Shown here: positions 55,836-64,000 of the stretch, piece after piece
Layout of the letters: each line of letters opens with the position of its first letter
Numbering within the stretch: the stretch's first letter is position 1
NCBI GenBank assembly: GCA_018105865.1
Contig: CM030862.1
Coordinates: forward strand, 6,524,479 to 6,588,478
Direction: 5' to 3'
DNA: 64,000 nt
From: Metaphire vulgaris
Lineage: Eukaryota; Annelida; Clitellata; Crassiclitellata; Megascolecidae
The notes under the pieces: model-generated
The model's database searches: none
What the model was told of the DNA's origin: nothing
Seen by the model: only the letters and a program-made list of their open reading frames with translations
Program-made: the position numbers and the translations under genes

Positions 55836-56484
55836 ACTACCGTCCGTCTATGACCCAACATTTCACATTTCTCAGGGATAATTATTTCTCTATTTCTAGC
55901 CCATCAAAGACAGCCAACCGAACAGAGGGCGAGCCTGGCACGGGGTCTTAGGATAAGCGGCCTCTTAGAAGTCTTTACAAAGAACCTATTTTTATTTCAA
56001 TGAAAACTTTAACGACATCGTGGATTGGTAACGTCGTTAGAATCCGAGTCTGTTCGCATATACAGTATATTATACATTCACAATGAAGTAACTATAGAAC
56101 TCTCCGTCTGTCTGTCTGTCTGTCTGCCTGTCTTTGTGTCTTTGTATGTCTCTCTTTCTCTCCCTCCAGAAATATCATGTAGCTATAGAAGAGACTAGTC
56201 GACAGGTGTTGTAATTTTCAGCACGAAATAAAGAAAAACCAGCAAGATAATAATTATAGTCTCCGTCACAGGGCTGGTCAAATATTACAATCAGTGTCTT
56301 CAAGTAAGACGTAGAAATCCATACTTGAAATGGTCGTTATACATGTCACCGAACCTTCTGCTATTTATTTTCAAATACTTGAGGGTCGTGAGTTTTGAAA
56401 AGCCGCATTATGCACGGCAGTCTAGAACCCGGGAAAATATGGCCGATGAGCATTCATCCGCAGCGATGACTAAACACGAGTCTA
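55836..56484. other. Intergenic, no gene seen
   Basis: Short CTGT run near 56105-56130. No coding frame. Confidence 0.3.
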
Positions 56485-56520
56485 CGAGAAGACGACGACG
56501 ACGACGACGACGACGCGGCT

Positions 56521-56832
56521 TTGCACCTGCTGCTGCGTGCTTTCGGGCAATTAACAGTCCACAACAAGCCTCCGTCTGGAATTCCGAAAACTATGGCGAA
56601 CATACGCGAGTCTCATGGCATGTGTGTGTGTGTGTGTGTATTTTTAGTACGCTTTCTACAGCTGCCTGCCGCCGCTACCGCCACAATCGAGAAATTTGAA
56701 CAGAATATTATTGGCCGCGGCGAAGGAAAGGAAATACCGAAGGAATTGGTCTGGCGCGAAGTTGTCACGCATGACTGGAGGCCAAAAGGAAGGCCACCGA
56801 AGCGGAAATTCTCAGGAGTTGAAAGGAATTGA
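56521..56832 (+). other. Open frame of uncertain status
   Basis: 103 codons. The N-terminal half crosses a TG microsatellite (56619-56640) and is dubious. The C-terminal half (IEKFEQNIIGRGEGKEIPKE, then VTHDWRPKGRPPKRKF) looks less random and ends with a GRPPKRK motif like an AT-hook. It could be a decayed transposase or exon fragment; nothing else supports a gene. A GAC run precedes it at 56488-56514. Confidence 0.2.
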
Positions 56833-57009
56833 AAGATATGCATGATGGCGTCTCAATGAAATCCTAGTAACGGACAGCGCTCATCCGCTCATAGTCTCAT
56901 ACCGAAGAGAGAGACAGAGACTGAGAACCGATCTGTGAACCAGTCTGTGTGTCTGCGCAGTGGTGCGCACGTTCGACGCGTCTATAAATAGATAGAAGCG
57001 TCTCAATCC

Positions 57010-57125
57010 GAGATGGTCATGGGTTCGGTTGACCCATGGGTTGGGTTGGGTTGGGGTGGGCGAATACTTCCAATTGCCGGCATGGGATGGGTTGGGTTGG
57101 AGATTTTATGGGTTGGGTTCTAAAT
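57010..57125. repeat. GGGTTGGGTT repeat island 2
   Basis: Runs of GGGTTGGGTTGGG and GGGATGGGTTGGG, like 27045-27180, again with a GTTGACCC phrase nearby. Confidence 0.7.
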
Positions 57126-57353
57126 ATAGACCTATGGTCATTTCCGATCTCAATATCGGTAAGTCGGTTGAATAATTGCATATAGTGGATCGGATCGACA
57201 CGAGGATTTTATTTGTCGAAATTTAATTGCTGTTATTTTCTTTTTAGACAAGCACTCCACTTTCAAAAGTTACCCCCAAAAGCCATCTGTGATGGATTTT
57301 AAAAGTTATGCCCAGTTTTCAAACTGCCCGTTTGGATTGACAGGGCCACTGCT

Positions 57354-57536
57354 CATTGGCGGCTCCACAGGGGTGGCCCGGGGGCCCGTGCACCCCTATT
57401 GAGTGCCTGGTTCTCAGCGACCCTCTGTTGGGACCCTATACTTAATACTACATACCTAACAGCAAATGGTTGCCCCCGTGATTAGAAGTTGCCACCCCAA
57501 CGGCCCCCCACTTGCCAAATCCTGGAACCGCCACTG
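57354..57536 (-). mobile_element. hAT-type MITE, CAGTGGCGG family
   Basis: 183 bp from CATTGGCGGCTCC to AACCGCCACTG, internal sequence collinear with 8573-8771. The target duplication is not visible. Confidence 0.82.
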
Positions 57537-58074
57537 TTCGAGGACGACCTCTAAGTGGGGGTCTAAATATTTGGTGGCTTAAGCCCTCCGATCTCGCCTC
57601 CCCCACCGAATGTAGAAAATTTGGGGCTGAAGCAATTCCGAGCACCGCTACCTTTCTGAAAAGTCAAAACCAAAGATGTTTTCGAACAGAGCTTACACAT
57701 TTGACTACCAAATAATAACAATCAACTATTAATATCTTCACAAATTGGTTTCTGTATTTATGGACATCTCTTATGAGCACAGGAATTGGTCCTTCGACCA
57801 GTGGTCGATTTTTAAAAAATCCAGTGAGAGGCAAATGATTCCCATCACAACATTTTCTACCTCCAGTTACGGGGAGCTCAGCTAAAGAAGAAAATGTTCG
57901 AACCCCACAGAACAATTTTAAAAATTAACATTTTATTGAAGAAAATAAAAAGCCTAATATCCTAATTATTCTGCTATACAATTTTACGAAATTTTATTCT
58001 TTCACTTTCCTTCAACTTTCAAACAGAGTATGAAAGTTTTTTTTCAATTTAATGCAAGGCGTTTGCATTCATAC
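57537..58074. other. Intergenic, no supported gene
   Basis: AT-rich; the frame at 57664-57915 has no domain. Confidence 0.3.
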
Positions 58075-58076
58075 AG

Positions 58077-58183
58077 TCACATACATACATAAATACATAC
58101 ATACATACATACATACATACATACATACATACATACTGTACATACATACATACATACATACATACAGACAGACAGACAGACAA
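58077..58183. repeat. CATA and CAGA microsatellites
   Basis: CATACATACATA run interrupted once at 58136, then CAGACAGA. Confidence 0.95.
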
Positions 58184-58375
58184 GGAGGGAGCAATGTTTA
58201 CATGATTAATATTACAAGCATTCATAAAAAGCAAACACACGATCTAAATACCATACATGATTGAGAATTGAGAAGAGTGCATACTTGAATGGCCTTTTGA
58301 AGGGAGGGAGCAATGTTTACCTATGATTAATAATTAACTGTTATGGCCTTTATTCATAAAAGCAAACGGGACTGA
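58184..58375. repeat. Tandem duplication of about 70 bp
   Basis: GGAGGGAGCAATGTTTAC, ATGATTAAT, CATTCATAAAA AGCAAAC occurs at about 58185-58237 and again, with a 20-bp insertion, at 58303-58367. Confidence 0.8.
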
Positions 58376-58671
58376 TTACGATCTAAAGCCAAAGACGACC
58401 TGATATTTTTAGATTTTCCCTCTCCAAATATCCTGACAAGAACCGATTTGATGTTTAGCCTCAACATCATGCAATAAAATTCATATAGAAACATTGAAGA
58501 TAAATATGTAATAGAAGTAACTATATAAATACATAGGAGGAAATATGTAAAATATGTAACTTTCTGCGCAATATAATTTAATTGACCAGGGATCTTCCCC
58601 CCACTGCCCACATTGGTCATATAAATTGCATGGATAGAGGAACTTTGCATCCCCAACCACCAACTACTCTC

Positions 58672-58688
58672 TCTCTCTCTCTCCCCCA

Positions 58689-58741
<53 letters not shown>
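58672..58741. repeat. CT then AT microsatellite
   Basis: CTCTCT (58667-58700) followed by ATATAT (58700-58741). Confidence 0.95.
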
Positions 58742-58745
<4 letters not shown>

Positions 58746-59253
58746 ACTGCTTGAGTATCATTATGTCGTAATATATTAGTTTGTTCAACGAAGTCAGCAA
58801 TTTCTATTACCCCATTTTTAGATCATTAGTGAGCCTCTGTATCTGTCTGGCAATGATGTATGATGCATCGGACGAAAATTCGTCTAAGAAATAGACCGAC
58901 CAGTCCAATTCATTGAACCAGTCAGACTCCGAAGGCAGAAAAATCAGCCAACGACAGACAGCGAGTGTAGAGCGAAGAGGAGGGCAACTCTAGAGGCTAC
59001 ATGTAGCTTTGATGCTCGACGCTGCTACGTTATCAGATGTCGAAGCGTCGACATCTGAATCGTAATAGGATAATTGCGTGAATGCACTGAAAACTGCGGT
59101 TCCTGCATGCATATATATGCATATATATATATATATATATAGAGCACATCCCGCCTGCGCAATAGTTTGGGTCTCTTGTTCTTGCACAGCGGAAATATTG
59201 CGCTCCATGATGAGGCAGCTAGATTAGACTAGAATGACGAATGAGATTACCGT
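58742..59253. other. Intergenic, or intron of a minus-strand gene
   Basis: AT run at 59109-59141. No coding frame; would be intronic if the donor at 59260 is used. Confidence 0.35.
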
Positions 59254-59259
59254 ACTCAC

Positions 59260-59542
59260 CTGGTATGAAGCAGTTCGTCTTCTTCGACCACTTGTTTCGG
59301 CCAACTCTCCTCCTCACGACCACCGATTCGTCTATACCCTGCCGTCGTCGTCGTCGTCTGTCGTCTCCCTCGCGCATGAACCCGCCTCTTCGGCCGGCAG
59401 CCGGTGGTTGGCAGACGACGATCGCTGATTGGTCGGCGGCTCTGCCGGGTATTTCGTGGCGACGACCACTGCCACGAAAGGCTGATGACGTCACACCGGG
59501 CGCTCGGAAGCACGCTGCGTCAGAAGGCCTGTCAGCCGCCAA
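59260..59542 (-). other. Candidate first exon with strong donor (minus strand)
   Basis: GC- and CpG-rich block. On the minus strand it ends CATACCAG/GTGAGTACGG, an excellent donor (exon end 59260). Upstream G/C-rich sequence (59535-59580, CCTCCCC on minus) could be a promoter. Two frames are open to the donor, one ending RNKWSKKTNCFIPG and the other QVVEEDELLHTR, so coding status is open. It could be the leader exon of the zinc-finger gene 9.3 kb downstream in the same orientation; that link is inference. Confidence 0.35.
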
Positions 59543-60343
59543 CGGAGGGGGAAGGGAGGGGGAGGGGACGGGGAGGGGGAGTACAACAGAGTTTGCCCGT
59601 CTGGCGTCACTTAACTTGAGTCACACGCCTACCCCCGCCCTGGGCCTGATCTGGTTCAACAGTGTCCCACAGAAAAACGAAACTCGAAGACATGGGCCTA
59701 TTATAATTGCTGGCTTAGAACAGACCTCTAGAGGCGCTTCGCTCGTCTAATATTCGAGACGCGATGACAATCAAACCACAGGAACGCAAATCTTTCCTCA
59801 TTTCCAACAACAGTAACGCAGCAATTAAACGACTCATTAATCACGATTATGCCAAAAATACCATTTTCGCTAAGATTTTAATTTTCCGAAATTTCGAGGG
59901 AAATTACATTAGGCCTATAGGTCTTCTTATTAATGCATATAATAATTTTTCTGATTTATGTCCAAATCCAAGCCATTTTTGGGTTGAAAAAGACAGTCTA
60001 TACCTCTATAGATTGAATAAATTCACGCGTTCTCATTTAATTAATTCACATTGAATTAATTCTAATTATCATAGATATTTACTGACCTACAACTGTCAGT
60101 AATCGAATTTTATTTTAAAAGACAGCTGATCTGAATATTCCCACAAATATGTTTAAACATTCAGTATGGGCTCGACTAAAAACCAACAATTTCCACCACG
60201 CCATGCTCTTGAGTTATCTACTGTTACGACCAAAATATTCTAAATTATTATGAAATTATTATAATATTATTATTACATTGTAGTTAAATTATTAAGCTGA
60301 ATGAAATTATTTCTCGAATGACTACAATAGTTAGTCCTATAAG
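59543..60343. other. Intergenic, no gene seen
   Basis: After the GC-rich promoter-like part the sequence becomes AT-rich. TAGGCCTA at 59910. Confidence 0.3.
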
Positions 60344-60512
60344 CAGGGTGCGATTTGTGACCTGGAGCAGTGGGGGGATATGTCGAGCTTGGGGGATGTA
60401 GTTGTTGGAAACTGTAGCAGTGGGGGATGTAGTGGTGGGGAATGAAGCAGTAGGGGGGATGCAGTTGGGCAGTGGGGGAAGATTCCCCCTTCCCCCTGCA
60501 AATCGCGCCCTG
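60344..60512. mobile_element. hAT-type MITE, CAGGGTGCGATTTG ends
   Basis: 169 bp, ends CAGGGTGCGATTTG and CAAATCGCGCCCTG (one mismatch), 8-bp duplication with one mismatch (CCTATAAG 60336-60343, CCTATAAT 60513-60520). The inside is an imperfect GTGGGGGATGTAGT repeat. Confidence 0.92.
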
Positions 60513-60520
60513 CCTATAAT

Positions 60521-60741
60521 ATAGCGCCAGACCGCCAGCATTGACGTTGCCATTTGAATGCTAAGGTTGCTGTATTAAGCTGCTTCGTCGGCCATCGAGT
60601 ACCAGCATCAGTACCAGCATCAGTACCAGTACCATTTTAGAAATGGCGCTTAAGAAGATGACATCTTTCTAAGGTCTGGATTATCTGAAGCTGGGAGGTG
60701 GGAGATAGGTTTGGCGCATGCTGTTAGCATGCATGTCACTC
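60521..60741. other. Short unique stretch
   Basis: CAGTACCAG repeats near 60601-60630; nothing else seen. Confidence 0.35.
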
Positions 60742-60855
60742 CATTAGCATAAACTTGGATGAGAAAGTGGAGGTCCAACCCTGTATACCTTTCCCCTTCC
60801 CTATGGCAGCCTCTCAAAAATGGGGGGGGGGGGTCTAGAGCCTAGAGGCGTTGCA
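60742..60855. mobile_element. Small TIR element, family of 9311-9438 (inverted)
   Basis: CATTAGCATAAACTTGGATGA then CCTTCCCTATGG and CTAGAGCCTAGAGGCG is the reverse complement of the 9311-9438 arrangement. The right end is approximate. Confidence 0.6.
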
Positions 60856-61021
60856 TGCTTCGTCTTCTGTGAATGTCATGTTTGATTATCTCAGTCCGAG
60901 TCACCCGCAGACAATATTTCAACGCCATTTGTTTTTAGAAGCCACGATTCTATAGTATGGCTGCTGCGGGTAAATAGCACTTGAGCAAATTGGTTCTACT
61001 TTCCACTGACTTTAGCAAGAT

Positions 61022-61363
61022 TTGAACGCGCTGCACAAAGACAGCGATACTCGAATGATTGTCAACGCTCAAGAGATGACATATCCATCCTGTCATCGAC
61101 TGATTCGAATGTTGCGACGCTGCCTCGAAACAGGACACCTTCGTTCGCTCGATGCCCGCAGCAATGCCAGAAATTTTGATTTAAGATTAAGGACCGATAA
61201 AAAGGAACAGAGCAGCACTTCTACGAGTGCCAAGTTGGTCCATTCATGGCATCGCCACTCTGTGCCTTGCCTCCAGGGTGGTGTGGTGGCTATGATAGTC
61301 GAGTTTCCGCCATGTCAAGAGCCACACCCCCCCCATCTAAAGGGCGTGGGAAAATTCTGCTAG
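61022..61363 (+). other. Open frame of uncertain status
   Basis: 113 codons, preceded by a pyrimidine-rich stretch and AG (TTTAGCAAG). Reads HRLIRMLRRCLETGHLRSLD. No recognisable domain and no splice partner, so I do not call a gene. Confidence 0.2.
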
Positions 61364-61828
61364 CAGCAGTAACAACGAACAAACGTACGGTGACTGGACA
61401 GAAGAGCCAATAAGCAGTGCTTAACTTGCCGAGGTTTTGCGGGTAACTTAACCACGCGTTGAGCATTAAGACACTCCACTGGCGTTTGAGGCTGTTGGTT
61501 CTACAGCCGCACCGCGGCCAATGGTGGCCGGAAAATGTCGGCCTGAAAAGTCCGACTCAAGCGCTTCTTTTTGAGAAGTCGACTACACTGTTGATAACCT
61601 GATTATTTAAAAATTAATCCCTCATCTCCAAATACAGTATCACCAGAACCGTATTTGACATCGCAAGAATTACTGTAAACTCATTTGGGATAGACCAACA
61701 GTATATAGGCCTACACTGGTAGCGAAAGAACCTTGGATGGCCCTATATAGATCAGGGCCCTCCAAACATTTTGACGTACGGTTCTAAATATAAATAATAG
61801 TTGGTTTGGGCCTATACAATAATGCCGA
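61364..61828. other. Intergenic, no gene seen
   Basis: TAGGCCTA at 61706. Unique sequence otherwise. Confidence 0.3.
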
Positions 61829-61949
61829 CACAGGCGTAAACTTCTATTAGACCTCTAAGCTTGGCCCCCGCACCTTTTAAATGTCTAGACTAGAGAAGGG
61901 AAGGTATAGAGGCTGGGCCCCTACTTTTTCGTCAAAGTTGACGCCTATG
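61829..61949. mobile_element. Small TIR element, family of 9311-9438
   Basis: 121 bp, CACAGGCGTAAACTTC to GTTGACGCCTATG, flanked by a partly conserved 8-bp duplication (AATGCCGA / AATACCAA). Collinear with 9311-9438. Confidence 0.65.
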
Positions 61950-62010
61950 AATACCAAAGACTAGTTGTCGGTGAGAACAGGCCCTCTGGATATTCAACCA
62001 ACCTTAATGG

Positions 62011-62194
62011 CAGTGGCGGCTCCAGGATTTGGCAAGTGGGGGGAGGCGTTGGGGTGGCAACTTCTAATCATGGGGGGTAACCATTTGTTGTTAGGAATGT
62101 AGTATTAAGTGCAGAGTCCCAACAGGGGGCCACTGGGGGGCCAGGCACTCAATAGGGGCACGGGCCCCCGGACGCCCCAGTGGAGCCGCCACTG
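62011..62194 (-). mobile_element. hAT-type MITE, CAGTGGCGG family
   Basis: 184 bp, ends CAGTGGCGGCTCC and GGAGCCGCCACTG (perfect), 8-bp duplication with two mismatches (CTTAATGG / CCCAATGG). Orientation opposite to 8573-8771. Confidence 0.9.
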
Positions 62195-62202
62195 CCCAAT
62201 GG

Positions 62203-63162
62203 TGCTATATAAATTATAAGGTTGCTCTTCTGATCTCGTTATCCATCGAGTGATACAATTCGAGTGCCATTTTGTAAATGACGCTTAAGAAGACGGACGA
62301 CCTTATCGAGACATAAGAAGGCGTAAGAAGACTTGTTTCTGGGAATCTTTAGAACACTTCTGCCATCTGGCGACTAGAAACTTATTAAGGCTACTATTGT
62401 GTTTGCTGAAAACGGCAAGGAACATTTCTAGATAATAAAGCTAATGTAAAAATCACTTTATGATTTCAAGACTTATATGATATACTGGCTATTCACATTG
62501 GCGTAGCCATGGGGCCTCCGCCCCTATTCTGGCTTGGACAGGTCGTGGGATTTGCGTAATAGCGTTGAGAAATTTGGGGGGAAGGTATCATGGACGGAGA
62601 ATACGTGAATGTGCGAAGAATTAGGGCCTAATGGACGAGTTTTTGCTGGTCGGACCATCGGAGACTCTTTTACCCTAGAATGTCCATGTGCCTCTTCCTA
62701 TTCCGGAACCATGGCTTGAAATCCATGTTGCCTTTTTTGCTGTTGTTACTTTGAAATTGGAGTTCTTCACAACGTAGAAAGACTTGCTTTAAATACACTT
62801 TAGAACCAGCGCTTAATTTGTCAGATGATCCGAGGCTTAAGATCTTCCAACTGACCAATAACGACCACAAAATGGGCGGAAAGTCTGCTTTTGAAACCAC
62901 CCAACACCCCTCACGACAGAAAATAGATTCTTCCGAAGCAAAGCACAAGAGAACGTTTGAGAGAATATGACTAACTGAAGCATTATAGTTCTCAAGAAGA
63001 AATGACCGTCAACACTGAGGAAGTAAGCCAAAATCTGACGATAAAAGTGCATGATGACTAAGACTACGGCGTGAAACATAGTTGTTAGTCGTTGTGGCAA
63101 TGATAACAGCAAAATTGATTATATATTTACAACTGGATTGCCATTTGTATGACTACTTTGAC
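62203..63162. other. Intergenic with one hAT-like end
   Basis: CATTGGCGTAGCCATGG at 62498 resembles one end of the 28425 family; no partner found. Frames at 62670-63112 (minus) lack any domain. Confidence 0.35.
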
Positions 63163-63725
63163 CAGGCCCCTTCAGATTCAACAAAGGAGGCCCGGGCATT
63201 GTTGAATTTTGAGGCCTCTCCTAGCCTTCCCAAAAGCTTGAAATATTGCCAAGCAAAAATGTAATTTTTGGCACTTTTGTCAAATCTTTGGCACATTTTT
63301 GGATCACTTTTTTGACAATCTTTTTCAAAATTTTCCTCCAAATTTTGTCAATTCTGGGCAATTTTTTGGCTGGAATTTTGGATCTTTTGCGGAATTTTGA
63401 AGTACCATTTTTGATACCTTTTTGTGATTTTTGCACGTATCACATTTATTTATTTATTTAGTACAATATACATTATTTTTCAATTCCTTTTTCATTTCCT
63501 GTCCCCCAAATGACGCCCCTGCCGCAGGGTACCTTTCTAGCTTCCCCAAAGTCCCAAAATTGTCGACAAGCAAATAAAGGTTATCACCAAATTTTGAGGC
63601 CCCCTCTAGTAGTAGCTATCTAGCTTTCCAGCTCTCCCAAAATTCTAGACAAGTAAAAAAAGAGAGGCTCCCAACAGATGGAGGCCCGGGCCAAATGGCC
63701 CTGTGGCCCCCTCTGATAGGGCCTG
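63163..63725. mobile_element. hAT-type element, 0.56 kb
   Basis: Ends CAGGCCCCTTCAGA and TCTGATAGGGCCTG, exact 8-bp duplication ACTTTGAC (63155-63162 and 63726-63733). The inside has AAATTTTG-rich repeats, a second hAT-like terminus (CAAATGACGCCCCTG at 63507-63521) and GACAAGCAAATAAAGG. Confidence 0.9.
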
Positions 63726-63733
63726 ACTTTGAC

Positions 63734-64000
63734 TATACTTTGAGAATATTACAAAAACATTTTGATCACAAAAAATATTTTTTCGCTAAGACTAACCTAA
63801 GAAATAGGAAAGGTAAGCCAAAATTACTCGACTTAGCATTAATTACAATTTAAAAACAGACTTTGAAACAGCGATGAGCAGCAGTGACCGAAACTATCGA
63901 ACGCTAAACTTTTACCTAAATAAATTATCACTGATATTGCCACAATAATAGGATTTGTACGAACAAAATTAATACATCAGTTGGCTGATTCGTCGTCGAA
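63734..64000. other. AT-rich end of window
   Basis: No feature recognised. Confidence 0.3.

Overview
This is nuclear DNA of a metazoan, most likely a marine invertebrate. Coding sequence is split by GT-AG introns, metazoan gene families are present, and most of the window is transposon remains and microsatellites. Nothing here points to bacteria, phage, plasmid or CRISPR. The transposon mix (CR1, L2-like and RTE LINEs, many small hAT elements, pogo-type MITEs, Helitron-like elements) and the over-represented octamer TAGGCCTA would suit an echinoderm, hemichordate or similar deuterostome. That placement is an inference.

Genes. (1) At 1941-3573 (+) lies a complete two-exon TMUB-family gene (transmembrane plus ubiquitin-like domain, ER-associated degradation). 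(2) At 12001-16174 (+) is a candidate multi-exon gene whose proposed introns are all phase 1. I do not recognise the protein, its 5' end is missing, and its last exon is uncertain. (3) At 48156-49967 (-) is a C2H2 zinc-finger gene with a conserved-looking N-terminus, an acidic middle and three C-terminal fingers; two single-base frameshifts in G-runs break it as written. (4) A GC-rich block at 59260-59542 (-) ends in a strong splice donor and may be a first exon. Everything else that is open for more than about 60 codons is transposon, microsatellite or chance.

Mobile DNA, region by region. 0-1.6 kb: CR1 LINE. 5-8.3 kb: L2-like LINE, then a 5'-truncated RTE-type LINE inserted into a Helitron-like element, with an 11-bp target duplication. 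8.5-12 kb: four hAT-type insertions, two of them sharing one 8-bp target site. 13-16 kb: MITEs inside the introns of the candidate gene, including a hAT nested in a pogo-type MITE. 17-22.5 kb: AT-rich low-complexity blocks and long microsatellites. 23-24.8 kb: a degenerate jockey/CR1-like LINE (-). 26-47.6 kb: many hAT insertions, Helitron-like copies, CR1/L2 tails, a tRNA-derived SINE and three near-perfect fold-backs. 50.4-51.9 kb: a 1.5-kb terminal-inverted-repeat element with a second one nested inside. 52-64 kb: microsatellites and five more hAT/pogo insertions.

No intact transposase was found, so the DNA elements are non-autonomous and depend on enzymes encoded elsewhere. I found no convincing new multi-gene system. 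The most unusual signals are architectural: repeated insertion at one target site, a near-palindromic motif shared by otherwise different hAT-type families, and fold-backs with almost no loop.
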